The translations under genes and the position numbers were made by a program. The notes beneath the pieces were generated by a model. That model did not search any database. It saw only the letters and a program-made list of their open reading frames with translations, and was not told the DNA's origin. Shown one piece after another: positions 42,426 to 51,400 of a stretch of 53,691 bases of DNA. The DNA comes from CAZJHX01 sp964545715. GTDB taxonomy: Bacteria > Myxococcota_A > UBA9042 > GCA-2863065. Numbering within the stretch: position 1 is the stretch's first letter; every line of letters starts with the position of its first letter. The DNA lies in contig CAZJHX010000069.1 in NCBI GenBank assembly GCA_964545715.1, positions 1-53,691 on the forward strand, in the 5' to 3' direction.

Positions 42426-43013
42426 ATGAGAACCAACAAGTGGATCCTTGCCTTGGCCTGCGTCGGTTCGCTGGGCCTGTTGGCCACCGGCTGCGGCGGC
42501 GACGACGACGGCACTGACGGCACCGCGGACAGCGGCGACGAGACCTCTTTCACGGGCGGCACATTCCGTCTGTTTGTGAAGGCTGTGGACGACAAGTGTC
42601 TTGACGGCGCGCTGGAGGTCATCTTCAAGCCCGACGCGTCGGTCGATGCCTACGAGATTCCGCACGATCAGGAGCTGCCGCCTCGCAGCACCCTGCCCGC
42701 CACGTTCAAGGTCCAGCTGGAGCCGCCGTTCTCCGAGATGGACATCAACCTCACCGACAAGGATCCGGCCGGCGCGGTTCTCGAGTCCGCCGACTCGACA
42801 CAGACGGGGGTGCAGGTCAGCGAGGACAACCCGGACTGCAAAGCGGACATGAGCTTCGACGCCATCGTGACGATTCAAGACGACGACAACCTGGCCATCA
42901 GCGTCACCGTCGGCATCTCCAACGCGGAAGCCGACAAGTGCCCCGCCGACTTCGGCGCGACCGACGGCAACAGCTGCAACGTCACGCTGGACATGAGCGC
43001 GGCCCGCAAGTAG
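42426..43013 (+). CDS. Lipoprotein with Asp/Gly-rich linker, unknown function
   Basis: 195 residues from ATG 42426 preceded by GGGGGAGAG. Classic lipoprotein signal (LLATGC, Cys23), then GGDDDGTDGTADSGDE linker. The mature domain is beta-rich with five to six cysteines (DDKCLDG, NPDCKAD, DKCPAD, SCNVT) and resembles other unassigned myxobacterial lipoproteins. No enzyme motif. Convergent with the UbiA gene, 14 bp away. Confidence 0.82.
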   Translation: MRTNKWILALACVGSLGLLATGCGGDDDGTDGTADSGDETSFTGGTFRLFVKAVDDKCLDGALEVIFKPDASVDAYEIPHDQELPPRSTLPATFKVQLEPPFSEMDINLTDKDPAGAVLESADSTQTGVQVSEDNPDCKADMSFDAIVTIQDDDNLAISVTVGISNAEADKCPADFGATDGNSCNVTLDMSAARK

Positions 43014-43027
43014 CGCCGGCCAGGCCC

Positions 43028-43972
43028 CTAGCCCACCCAACGCAGGCCATACGCCGCGATCAGCGCGGCCGCCAGCCCCGCCTCCGTACCCAGGACAAAC
43101 AGCTCGGCCGTTGGCTGAAGCTTCGCGCGCTCTCGTGAGGGACGCAGCCAAAAGGCCAACGCGGCTCCGATCGGCACGAGCGCGATGCCGCCCAGGATCA
43201 GCGGAAAGGTCCACGACAACCCGGCGGCCCGCGTCACGGCGATGATGCACGTGGCCCCGATCAGCGTGAACCCGATCGGAACCAGCGGGGCCACCTTCAG
43301 GCCGAAGATCTTGGAGTAGGTCTGGTAGTCGGTCTCGTCCTCGGGCACCCGGATCTTGCGCGCGGTCTCCCACGCGGCCAGCGGCATCCACACGCCGACG
43401 AGCAGCGCGGTTGCCCACAGCGGATCGACGGCGGCCCAGCCGGCCTCGCCGACAAAGACCGTCAGCACGTAGAACGCCAGCACCACCGCGATGGGATTGT
43501 GCGTGGCAAACGCCAGCAGAAGATCGTCCTTGATGGCGGGCCAGAAGAACCACTGAAAGCTCAGCCACGTCACGCCGAAGATGACCGCGAAGCCGACCAG
43601 CGCCCAGCCGCCCAACGGCAGATTGATCGCCACCAGCATTGCGACGAGCGCCCACCGCAGCGCGTTGACGTCCTCGACCAACACCGCCCCGGTCACGATC
43701 GGGCGGTCCTTGTAGCGCGGGTCCCCGGCCTTGCCCAGGCGCGTATCCGCCTCCACATCCTTCAGCTCGTCGTAGACGCGCATCAGCAGCATGAAGCCAA
43801 AAACCGTGACGGCCGCCGCAACGGCCCGCCAGCCCACCGCCAGCGAGCGGGCTCCGGCCAGCGCCTGTAGACCCAGGTAGATGGCCAGGCATTTGGCGAT
43901 GGAGGCCGGGATCATCACCTGCAGCGGAAACATCTGCTGCACATACACTCTCAGCCGGCCGGCCCGTCCCAT
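43028..43972 (-). CDS. UbiA-family prenyltransferase
   Basis: 314 residues, mostly eight to nine hydrophobic helices. First Asp-rich motif MRVYDELKDVEAD (D-x3-D-x3-D form) near 65; a second weaker motif PEDETDYQTY near 205. These bind the magnesium-pyrophosphate of the prenyl donor in UbiA enzymes. The acceptor (quinone, haem, chlorophyll-like, glycerol or other) is unknown. ATG 43972 leaves only 18 bp to the divergent acyltransferase gene, so the promoters of one or both must sit inside coding DNA or the true start lies further in (an ATG at residue 14 or 20 is possible). Confidence 0.85.
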   Translation of the reverse strand: MGRAGRLRVYVQQMFPLQVMIPASIAKCLAIYLGLQALAGARSLAVGWRAVAAAVTVFGFMLLMRVYDELKDVEADTRLGKAGDPRYKDRPIVTGAVLVEDVNALRWALVAMLVAINLPLGGWALVGFAVIFGVTWLSFQWFFWPAIKDDLLLAFATHNPIAVVLAFYVLTVFVGEAGWAAVDPLWATALLVGVWMPLAAWETARKIRVPEDETDYQTYSKIFGLKVAPLVPIGFTLIGATCIIAVTRAAGLSWTFPLILGGIALVPIGAALAFWLRPSRERAKLQPTAELFVLGTEAGLAAALIAAYGLRWVG

Positions 43973-43990
43973 CTTGCTATAGTAGCCGCC

Positions 43991-45067
43991 TTGAGCAGCC
44001 GCTTACAGGTCACGGGGTTTCAGCCCGGCGACGCGCTCGTGTCCCGCTTCGTAGAGCTGCGCCCGCGCTTGTGGAGCGACGCGCCCTGGTGGGTGCCGCA
44101 GCCCGAAGAGGCCGCGACCTGGCGACTGTCCGGTGCCAACCCGATGTTCGGCTATGCCGCGGCTCGTGGGTTTGTCTGCGAGGCCGCCGGCCGCCTCGTC
44201 GCACGCTGCGTGGCCGTGGCAAACCCGCGCCTGACCTTTGACGAGGAGCCTGTCGGCGCCGTCGGCCTCTTCGAGTGGGATCGCAGCGCCGGGAAAGACG
44301 CCGCTATCGCGGTCTTGGACGCCGCCGCCGACTGGCTCGCCGGGCAGGGGCTCACACGGCTCGTCGGCCCGATCTCCTTGTCGATCTGGCACGGCTATCG
44401 CTTCATGACCCGCGGGTTCGAGGCCGATCCGTTCTACGGCGAGCCGCGCAACCCGCCCTGGTACCCAGAGCTGTTCGAGCGGTGGGGCTTTCGGCCGCGG
44501 TGGCGCTGGGAGTCCTGGGATCTCCCGCGTGCTCACGTGCAGAAGATGCTGGATGCCGCTGACCGGATCCCCACCGACCGCCTGCCGTCGCTCGGGCTGC
44601 GCGTCGTCCCCTGGGATCCGGCCGACTTCGATGCCTATCTGGCGCACCTGCACGCCGTGCTGTGCGAGGGCTTTGTCGACAACGTGGGCTACAGCGCCAT
44701 CGACGCTGACGAGTTCATCGCGATTCACCGCCCCATGAAGGCGGTGTTCGTCCCCGACCTGTCTCCGCTGCTGTTGGATGCATCTGACCGGGCCGTCGGC
44801 TTCTGCACGATCTATCCAGACGTCGCCGCCGTCCTTCAGGGGCGCAGTCCGGCGCCACAGCGTCTGGTCCAGTTTCTGGTCGTCCTGTTGCCCGGCGCCC
44901 GGGGCCATGGGGCCGTCAACGCGGCGTTCGTCAGCCACACGTTTCGCTGGGGCCTGGAGAACGGGTTTGACGGCGCGATCGGCGCGCTGGTCCGCACCGG
45001 CCCCAGCATCTACCAGAAGTGCGGCCCCGCCACCCGGGAGTACGCCCTGTACGAGCGGCGCCTCTGA
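43991..45067 (+). CDS. YghO-like/GNAT-type acyltransferase
   Basis: 358 residues; TTG 43991 is the first start in frame, with a poor ribosome site, and a GTG about 50 bases later is an alternative. Recognised features of the large YghO-like acyltransferase family: N-terminal FVELRPRLWSDAPWWVPQPEEA, ANPMFGYAAARGFV, a GLFEWDR strand, LVGPISLSIWHGYRFMTRGF, and NPPWYPELFERWGF. The C-terminal half has the GNAT-style end ALVRTGPSIYQKCG. The biochemical role of this family is poorly known. It is followed two bases later by phosphatidylserine decarboxylase, hinting at lipid acyl or head-group modification. Confidence 0.72.
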   Translation: MSSRLQVTGFQPGDALVSRFVELRPRLWSDAPWWVPQPEEAATWRLSGANPMFGYAAARGFVCEAAGRLVARCVAVANPRLTFDEEPVGAVGLFEWDRSAGKDAAIAVLDAAADWLAGQGLTRLVGPISLSIWHGYRFMTRGFEADPFYGEPRNPPWYPELFERWGFRPRWRWESWDLPRAHVQKMLDAADRIPTDRLPSLGLRVVPWDPADFDAYLAHLHAVLCEGFVDNVGYSAIDADEFIAIHRPMKAVFVPDLSPLLLDASDRAVGFCTIYPDVAAVLQGRSPAPQRLVQFLVVLLPGARGHGAVNAAFVSHTFRWGLENGFDGAIGALVRTGPSIYQKCGPATREYALYERRL

Positions 45068-45069
45068 GC

Positions 45070-45930
45070 GTGGAATACCGTGACCGCGCGACTGGCGAGC
45101 TGCGCACCGAGGTTGTCTACAGCGAGTCCGCGCTTCGCCGGCTTTACGAGACCCGGCTGGGGCGTGCCGCGCTGTGGGCCGTAGCCCGCCATGAGATATT
45201 CAGCCACCTCTACACGTTGTCGGACCGGCTGCCGCTCAGTCGCAGCCGTATCGCCCGCTTCGTCACCGACCTGGGCATCGACGCGTCCGAGGCCGCGCGT
45301 CCGCTCGATCAGTACCGCAGCCTGGACGACTTCTTCACGCGGCATCTCAAGCCCGGCGTGCGCCCGCTGGACCCCGATCCAAGCCGCCTCGTCGCACCGG
45401 CCGACGGCCGCGTGCTGGCGTATTCGGCGCTGCCCGAGACCCTCTTGATCAAGCAGACCACACTGAGCGCCGCCGCGCTGGTCGGCGCGGCTCATCCACC
45501 GGGCGGCGCGTGCCTGGTGGTGCGACTGGCGCCCGCTGACTATCACCGCTTTCACTTTCCGGCATCGGGCGAGGCCGGGCCCGCGGTGCGCATCGGCCGG
45601 GGCCTGCATTCGGTGCATCCGATCGCGCTCGAGGCCGGCGCCCCCGCCTTTGGCAACAAGCGCATGGTGACCACCCTCTCGGGCACCCCGTTCGGGCCCA
45701 TCACGATGATCGAGGTCGGCGCCCTGACTGTCGGTACCATCGTCCAGACCTACACCCCGGGCCCCGTCGACCGTGGCGCCGAGAAGGGCACCTTCCGCTT
45801 CGGCGGATCAACCGTCGTGATGCTCTTTGAGCCCGGGCGCGTCATCCTGGACGACGACCTGCTGACCGCGACCGCCGACGGCCTGGAGACCTTTGTGACG
45901 TGCCGCAGCGCGATCGGCCGGCGCGCTTGA
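45070..45930 (+). CDS. psd: Phosphatidylserine decarboxylase
   Basis: 286 residues from GTG 45070. Converts phosphatidylserine to phosphatidylethanolamine in the inner membrane. Family marks: LDDFFTRHLKPGVRP, VAPADGRVLAYS, APADYHRFHFP, and FGGSTVVMLFEPG, where Ser247 would become the pyruvoyl cofactor after self-cleavage. The cleavage site reads GGST instead of the usual LGST. Length fits the proenzyme. No pssA gene in the window. Confidence 0.93.
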   Translation: MEYRDRATGELRTEVVYSESALRRLYETRLGRAALWAVARHEIFSHLYTLSDRLPLSRSRIARFVTDLGIDASEAARPLDQYRSLDDFFTRHLKPGVRPLDPDPSRLVAPADGRVLAYSALPETLLIKQTTLSAAALVGAAHPPGGACLVVRLAPADYHRFHFPASGEAGPAVRIGRGLHSVHPIALEAGAPAFGNKRMVTTLSGTPFGPITMIEVGALTVGTIVQTYTPGPVDRGAEKGTFRFGGSTVVMLFEPGRVILDDDLLTATADGLETFVTCRSAIGRRA

Positions 45931-45943
45931 CGGCGCCCCTGTA

Positions 45944-48226
45944 ATGCGTCCAGCCTCTGGCATGCTCGACACGGTCGCCCGCAAGCTCGTCGCCCACCGA
46001 AAGCTCGTGCTGGGGCTCGTCATCGCGCTGACCGTGCTCATGGCGGGATTCACCGTCACGGTGCGCTTCGACAGCTCGATCGAGATCTGGTTTCTCGCCA
46101 GCGACGAAGAGCTCGTGCGTTACAACGCCTTCATCGACCGCTTCGGAGCCGACGAGATCGCGGTCATCGGCGTCTTTGCCGATGACGTCTTCGCACCGCC
46201 GGTCATGGCCGCTATCGACCGCATCTCCCAGGCAGCGAAAGACGCTCCCCACGCCCATCGCGTCCGCTCCTTGACCACCACCCGCGACTTTGTGGAGAGC
46301 CCCGACGGCATCGACGTCCCCGCCCTGGTGCCTCAGCTGCCGACAAGCGCCGCCCAATCCGCCGCGATCCGCGCGCGCGCCATGGACTCCAAGCTCATCG
46401 AGGGGCTGCTGGTCTCGGGTGACGGCCGCGCCGCCGCGGTGGTCGTTGAGCTGGCCCACGACGGCAACACCTTTGAGGGCAAGACCGCCCTTGTGCGCCG
46501 CTTACGCGAGATCGCTGAGGCGGAAGCCACGGACGGCATCGAGACCCGCCTGTCGGGCACGCCGGTCTTCGACGAGACCCTCTTCCGATACAACGAGCGC
46601 GACATCAACCTGACCTCGCCGGGGCTGATCCTCCTTGTCATTCTGGGCTGTTGGCTCATCTTTCGGCAGGTCGCCGCGGCCCTGCTGCCGCTGGGGGTCG
46701 TTATCGTCAGCGTGGTTTGGACGTTCGGCCTGATGGGGTTGTGTCAGGCCGACCTCACCATCCTGTCGTCCGCGCTGATCTCGCTGATCATGGCCGTGGG
46801 CGTGGCCGACTCAATCCACATCCTCAGCGCGTTTCAGAAGCTGCGGGCCGACGGCGTGGACCGCGAGGAGGCGCTGGTTCAGAGCATCTCCAAGATGGCG
46901 GTGCCGTGCTTCTTCACCAGCGCCACCACCGCGGCCGGCCTGCTCTCGCTGTTGATCAGTCAGCTGGCCCCGGTGCGGGAGTTCGGCGTCTTTGCCGCGT
47001 TCGGCGTGATGATGGCGTTTGTCTTCAGCATGCTGCTTGTGCCCACCGTCGTCGGGCTGGTCCGGCCGGTCGCCCCCGCCGTCCTCGAGCGCCGTCGCAC
47101 AGGTCGCTTCAGCCGGCTTCTGGCGCGCTTGGGGAGCGTCTCGCCCGGCGCCTCGCGCGTCATCGTTGTGGCGTCGCTGTGTGTGGTGGGCCTGTCCGTC
47201 TGGTCGGCGACCCAGCTGAAGGTCGGCGTCAACCCCATCGAGTGGTTCCGCGTTGACGATCCGGCGCGTGTCGACATCGAGGCCATCGACCAGGCGCTGG
47301 GCGGCAGCACGTCGCTGGAGTTTTTGGTGCGGGCGCCCAACCAAGGGCTGCAGACGCCGGAAAACCAGCAGCGGCTGTACGATTTTGAGCGCTGGCTGGA
47401 GTCCCGCGCCGCCGTCACGCGCGCGCTGTCGTCGGCCGACGTGCTGGAGCGGGTCCATGCGCTGCTGAAGCCGCCCGATGACACCTCGACGCTGCCGGAC
47501 GCGGCCGACAAGGTCGCGACGTCGTTTCTGTTTGTCGAGGACACTGAGGACTTTCACGCCATCGTCAAAGAGGACTACAGCGTCGGCCGCATGACGGCGC
47601 GGATCCGCCTGTCAGAGGCCTCCGAGATCGTGGACGACCTGCCCGCTATCGAGGCGCGCCTCGCCGAGGTCTTCACAGATGACGCCCTGTCGGTGGAGAT
47701 GACCGGGTACGCCAAGCTGATGGGCAAGATGCAGCAGTACCTGTTGGACAGCCAGATCCGCAGCCTGCTGATCGCGTTTGCAGTGATCACGCTGCTGATG
47801 ATCGCGCTGCTCGGCTCTTGGCGCCTGGGCCTCTTCGCCATGATCCCAAACCTGGCGCCGGTCGCGGTCGGGCTGGGCGTCATGCACTGGCTGGGCATCG
47901 GGCTGGACCCGGGCTCGGTCATGATCGGCTGCATCGCGCTGGGGCTCGTTGTGGACGACACCGTTCACACGCTGATCGCGCTGCGCCGTGGTCTGGCCGC
48001 CGGGCTGGACCTGGACGCCGCGGTCAGCGCCGCCATCGCTGATGCCGGGCATGCGGTGGTGTTGACGTCGGCTATCTTGGCGGGCGGATTCGCCTTCATG
48101 CTGATGGGCAGCTTCACGCCCAACATGAACTTTGGCGGTGTCAGCGCGCTCATCATCGTCACGGCGCTGCTCGCCGATCTGGTGCTGCTGCCGGCCGCGC
48201 TGCGGGTGCTCAAGCCCGCGGTCTGA
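45944..48226 (+). CDS. RND-superfamily (MMPL/sterol-sensing-domain-like) exporter
   Basis: 760 residues, ATG 45944 (ATG 45962 possible). Two repeats of one helix, a large periplasmic domain and five helices. Transmembrane relay motifs: GVADSIHILSAF in the first half, and GLVVDDTVHTLIAL in the second, with the Asp residues expected for proton coupling. About half the size of AcrB-type pumps and without an adaptor gene, so it matches the MMPL/HpnN group that moves lipids or hydrophobic molecules. Fourteen bases after psd, in a row with the acyltransferase: a lipid synthesis and transport set. Its TGA is immediately followed by the stop of the convergent gene. Confidence 0.9.
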   Translation: MRPASGMLDTVARKLVAHRKLVLGLVIALTVLMAGFTVTVRFDSSIEIWFLASDEELVRYNAFIDRFGADEIAVIGVFADDVFAPPVMAAIDRISQAAKDAPHAHRVRSLTTTRDFVESPDGIDVPALVPQLPTSAAQSAAIRARAMDSKLIEGLLVSGDGRAAAVVVELAHDGNTFEGKTALVRRLREIAEAEATDGIETRLSGTPVFDETLFRYNERDINLTSPGLILLVILGCWLIFRQVAAALLPLGVVIVSVVWTFGLMGLCQADLTILSSALISLIMAVGVADSIHILSAFQKLRADGVDREEALVQSISKMAVPCFFTSATTAAGLLSLLISQLAPVREFGVFAAFGVMMAFVFSMLLVPTVVGLVRPVAPAVLERRRTGRFSRLLARLGSVSPGASRVIVVASLCVVGLSVWSATQLKVGVNPIEWFRVDDPARVDIEAIDQALGGSTSLEFLVRAPNQGLQTPENQQRLYDFERWLESRAAVTRALSSADVLERVHALLKPPDDTSTLPDAADKVATSFLFVEDTEDFHAIVKEDYSVGRMTARIRLSEASEIVDDLPAIEARLAEVFTDDALSVEMTGYAKLMGKMQQYLLDSQIRSLLIAFAVITLLMIALLGSWRLGLFAMIPNLAPVAVGLGVMHWLGIGLDPGSVMIGCIALGLVVDDTVHTLIALRRGLAAGLDLDAAVSAAIADAGHAVVLTSAILAGGFAFMLMGSFTPNMNFGGVSALIIVTALLADLVLLPAALRVLKPAV

Positions 48227-49825
48227 TCAGCGCGCCCAGATCGTCCAGGTGGTCGGTGAGATCGCGCTGTTGACGCACTCGTGACGCGCGATCGGCGTGC
48301 TGTCGTTGGCCAGGTCGCGGCGCTGGTTGTAGCCGCCCTGCGTCACGCCGCTGAGGTTGCAGCCGCTCGACGGGCCGAAGCCGGCCCACTCCGTCTGGTT
48401 GCTGGACGTGCAGCCAAACGGGCTCAGCCGCGCCTGTCGTCCGTTGTTGCCAAAGTTCACGTACAGACCCCAGGTCGTCGGGTTGCCGTCGTTATTCTGG
48501 CTCTCCTGCCACAGGGACCAGCGCCCTACAGCTGTCGCCGCGTCGACGCGGTTGTTGTGGTCGCAGGTCTTGAAGCCCTGGTAGACGGACTCGGTAAACC
48601 AGGTCTTGAAGGTCTTGCCGGAGTACTTGGGCTTGAGCCCCGTCCAGTAGGTGCGGCGCGTGGCGCGCAGGTTGTCGCTGGTCTCGTCACGAATCAACAG
48701 CTCGACGACCGGCAGGGTATCCACCGCGGGCGAGCGATACACGCTCTGTGTGTTCAACGACCCAACGGCCTGTGGCAGCGTCCCGAAGGAGCCGCTGCCC
48801 GTCCAGATCGCGTGGCTGTAATCGGCGCCGGTCGTGCCGCTGCCTCCGTGGATGCGCATCAGCAACGTCCAGCCGCCACCGTCGACGGCCGTGTCGCAGT
48901 AGGCCTGGAAGGCGTCGTTGGTCCCGCCGCCGTTGGGGTCGATCCAGTAGACGCCCGCCGCGACACCGTTGGGCAGTGACTTGCAGTCGGCGGCCGCGTT
49001 GGTCTGGCTGGAGCCGTCCGGAACGGCCGGAACAACGCTGCCCCACGCGGTGCCGTTGCACAGCTGCAGCGTGTCGTTTGCCCAGCGCAGCGCGCCCGCC
49101 TTTGTCGCCGTGCACTCGTCGTCGTCGGTCCCGACCTGCACGCTGCCGGCAACGACCAGCCCGCCGCCCACTGCGCCGCCCGACTTTGAGAGGTACAGCC
49201 CGTCGGTGAACGTGGTGTCCAGGCTCAAATTATCGGCGGTCAGCGACAGGCCGTCGCCGATAGAGCCGGCGTCGAGCTTGGCGGCGGTGATGGCGCCGTC
49301 GGTGATGAGCGCCGCGCCGACGCAGCCGGTGCAGGACAGGGCCAGCGCCACGGTTGCGCTATCGGCGGAGGCGGCGGTCGTCGCGCTGTCTGCGGCCGTC
49401 GCGGTGGCGGCGCTGGTTGCGGTGTCGGCCGTTTTGGCGCTGTCGGCTGTTTTGGCGCTGTCGGCTGTCTTGGCGGACTGCGCAACCGCAGCCACCTGGG
49501 CCATCGGCACCGGCATGATCTGTCGCGGCGGCAGCTCGGGATCGCCCTCTATCTTGACGCCCAGCCAGGCGGTGCCGGCGCTGCCAAACGTAGCTCCCGG
49601 CACCTCCAGCACGGCCGAGAAGACGCCGTCTTTGGCCGTGACGTCCTTCAGCGTGGCGGTCCAAAGCGCGTTCACGGCGTCCTCGCCGTCGTAGACGGTA
49701 AACGTCATCGTGTAGACGCCTGCGACCGGGTTGCCGCCATCCGCGCGCAGCACGCCCTGCACCACGACTTGATCGGTCGGCGCGGCCTGCGCCAGCAACA
49801 CGATTGCCAACAGTACTTGAGACAT
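48227..49825 (-). CDS. Secreted protein with fibrinogen/intelectin-like C-terminal domain and hexapeptide linker repeats
   Basis: 532 residues from ATG 49825 with GGAGG upstream. Short cleavable signal (LLAQAAPT). Residues about 18-100 form a beta-sandwich common at the start of such proteins (GVLRADGGNPVAGVYTMTFTVYDGE). Residues 113-165 are a tandem SAKTAD/TAxSAD hexapeptide stretch, likely a trimeric helical or beta stalk. The C-terminal 250 residues resemble the fibrinogen-related fold: CKSLPNGVAAGVYWIDPNGGG, AYCDTAVDGGGWTLLMRI (the CD..GGGWT signature), and later disulfide cysteines. FReD/intelectin domains bind glycans, so a secreted lectin-like adhesin is likely. Confidence 0.85.
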   Translation of the reverse strand: MSQVLLAIVLLAQAAPTDQVVVQGVLRADGGNPVAGVYTMTFTVYDGEDAVNALWTATLKDVTAKDGVFSAVLEVPGATFGSAGTAWLGVKIEGDPELPPRQIMPVPMAQVAAVAQSAKTADSAKTADSAKTADTATSAATATAADSATTAASADSATVALALSCTGCVGAALITDGAITAAKLDAGSIGDGLSLTADNLSLDTTFTDGLYLSKSGGAVGGGLVVAGSVQVGTDDDECTATKAGALRWANDTLQLCNGTAWGSVVPAVPDGSSQTNAAADCKSLPNGVAAGVYWIDPNGGGTNDAFQAYCDTAVDGGGWTLLMRIHGGSGTTGADYSHAIWTGSGSFGTLPQAVGSLNTQSVYRSPAVDTLPVVELLIRDETSDNLRATRRTYWTGLKPKYSGKTFKTWFTESVYQGFKTCDHNNRVDAATAVGRWSLWQESQNNDGNPTTWGLYVNFGNNGRQARLSPFGCTSSNQTEWAGFGPSSGCNLSGVTQGGYNQRRDLANDSTPIARHECVNSAISPTTWTIWAR

Positions 49826-49990
49826 CGCTTTCCTCCGTGCCGGTCAACCTATCACGGCCGGGGGGCGTTGACCTCAGCACCGGGCTGAGCCGGCGCAGTC
49901 GCTCGTTTATTAGCTTGGGCATGCCAGTTGCTTAGGTGGGTGGCCGAACCGAACAACCGTCCTCACCTGGACCCGATTGGGGAGTAACCG

Positions 49991-51142
49991 ATGATGCTGC
50001 GCACAACCACCCTGCTGACGCTCACCCTCTTTGTTGTCGCCTGCGGCCTCTTTGGCAGCGCCTGCGGCGGCGAGACCGTGCTCGAGAGCACCACCACCAC
50101 GTACGACCCGGCCGCGGGCGCCGCGGAGATCTTCTCAGCCGGCAAAGCGGACGGCCTGATCGACCTGGCTCAGGAGCTGACGCTGGAGCAGGTCGTGTCC
50201 GGCAAGACCGGCGGCGAGCAGCTGGACATCTACCGCCTGGACCTGCGCGCCGGCGACACGTTCAAGGCCCTGCTCAAGGTCGAGAGCGGTGACCTTAACC
50301 CGCATATCCTGCTCTTCCGCGGCACCAACATCCACATCCACTCGCAGAACTGGGACCTGACTGGCCAGCTGCTGGTCAAGGACTACAAAGTCGAGTTCGG
50401 CGGCCGGCACCTCGTGGTCGTCAAGGCGTTCCACGGCCAGGGCGAGGGGCGCTACACCCTGTCGACCACCTGCACCGCGGGCCCCTGCAACGGCGACATC
50501 ATCGAGGACCCGATCGACGATGAGGGCTTGGACATCAACCAGAAGTCGGACTGCATCAGCATGGCGCGCAAGTGCTCCCTGGAGCGGGTCAGCCGCTACA
50601 ACGGCAAGGTCGGCGACGTGCGCGCGCAGGACCTGTGGGACGAGTGCCTGGGCGAGGCCGTGCTGGACAACGGCGCCACCGAGTGTGCGACCGCGTGCAT
50701 CGGCGAGGACGAGGAGTCGCTGTGCAACGACATTCGCGACAGCCTGAAGTTCTACGCCGACGTCACCGATGAGTGTCGCACATTGGTCACCGACTGCATG
50801 GAGTCCTGCTACGACGCGGGCGGCGACGGTTGGGCCGACGAGTTCTGGAGCACCGCCGAGTCGGTCTGCTGGCAGAACGGCTTCAACGGCACGTGCGACG
50901 GCTACGCGCGCGGCCACGAGACCTGCGGCGGTACCGACTACAAAGAAGACGACCACGCTCAGTGCTACGCCTTCTGCGAGACGACCAGCGGCGCCTGGAT
51001 GGACGACCTGGACGTGATCTGCGACGAGGAGTGCGACTTCATGTGCGAGGACGTCTGGGACGCTTGTAGTAGTGAGTGTGGCCCCGACAGCGACGACTGC
51101 GCCCAGAACTGCGTAGACTTCAGAGCTCCCACCTGTCTCTAA
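49991..51142 (+). CDS. Lipoprotein with PPC-like beta-sandwich and Cys-rich C-terminal domain
   Basis: 383 residues from ATG 49991 (a second ATG follows at once; GGGGAG upstream). Lipobox GSAC near 25, then an SAGKADG motif seen at the front of many myxobacterial lipoproteins. Residues about 55-160 look like a pre-peptidase C-terminal-type jelly roll (DIYRLDLRAGDTFKALLKV, and GRYTLSTTC). Residues 165-383 are helical with about 20 cysteines in spaced pairs (C-x3-C types such as CDEECDFMCEDVWDACSSEC), implying many disulfides. No peptidase domain. Exported; function unknown. It diverges from the fibrinogen-like gene across 165 bp. Confidence 0.82.
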   Translation: MMLRTTTLLTLTLFVVACGLFGSACGGETVLESTTTTYDPAAGAAEIFSAGKADGLIDLAQELTLEQVVSGKTGGEQLDIYRLDLRAGDTFKALLKVESGDLNPHILLFRGTNIHIHSQNWDLTGQLLVKDYKVEFGGRHLVVVKAFHGQGEGRYTLSTTCTAGPCNGDIIEDPIDDEGLDINQKSDCISMARKCSLERVSRYNGKVGDVRAQDLWDECLGEAVLDNGATECATACIGEDEESLCNDIRDSLKFYADVTDECRTLVTDCMESCYDAGGDGWADEFWSTAESVCWQNGFNGTCDGYARGHETCGGTDYKEDDHAQCYAFCETTSGAWMDDLDVICDEECDFMCEDVWDACSSECGPDSDDCAQNCVDFRAPTCL

Positions 51143-51161
51143 AGTTCAGGTCAAACCCGTG

Positions 51162-51273
51162 GTTGGCATGATGCGTGAAGTGTTGAGCGCTTCATGCACA
51201 CGATGTCACGACTTGCCTTAGGCGCCGTTGCGCTGTTTTTCGTCGCGGCCTGCAGCAGCGCAGACGCTCCCGC
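51162..51273 (+). repeat. 112-bp direct repeat, copy 1 (leader and signal peptide)
   Basis: Matches 51384-51495 at 111 of 112 positions (51187 G versus 51409 C). Contains the upstream hairpin and codons 1-26 of a lipoprotein. The copies are 222 bp apart. Confidence 0.97.
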
Positions 51274-51400
51274 CGCTCTTAGCACGCGACCCCCGCGAAC
51301 ATCCTGTTCGCCGGCCCCCCGGGGGCCTCTTCTTGCGGGCGCTCCTGCGCCCTGGTGGGCGGGGACATACGTCCTGGACTCTTGTTGGCATGATGCGTGA
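51194..51400 (+). pseudogene. Truncated lipoprotein leader (duplicated 5' end)
   Basis: ATG 51194 begins the same signal peptide and lipobox (FVAAC) as the gene at 51416, but after codon 26 the sequence changes to an unrelated Pro/Arg-rich stretch and stops at 51400. It looks like a broken duplicate of the downstream gene's 5' end, or a 68-residue decoy lipopeptide. The inserted 110 bases (51274-51383) show no known mobile element. Confidence 0.55.

Noticed and set aside
51160..51182. Sigma54 promoter (TTGGCATG...GTGAAG) before the leader repeat
   Set aside because: The -24-like TGGCA is present but the -12 GC element is not at the required spacing.
51274..51383. Insertion sequence or phage attachment site between the leader repeats
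   Set aside because: No transposase and no terminal inverted repeats, and the 112-bp flanking repeat is far longer than a target-site duplication.
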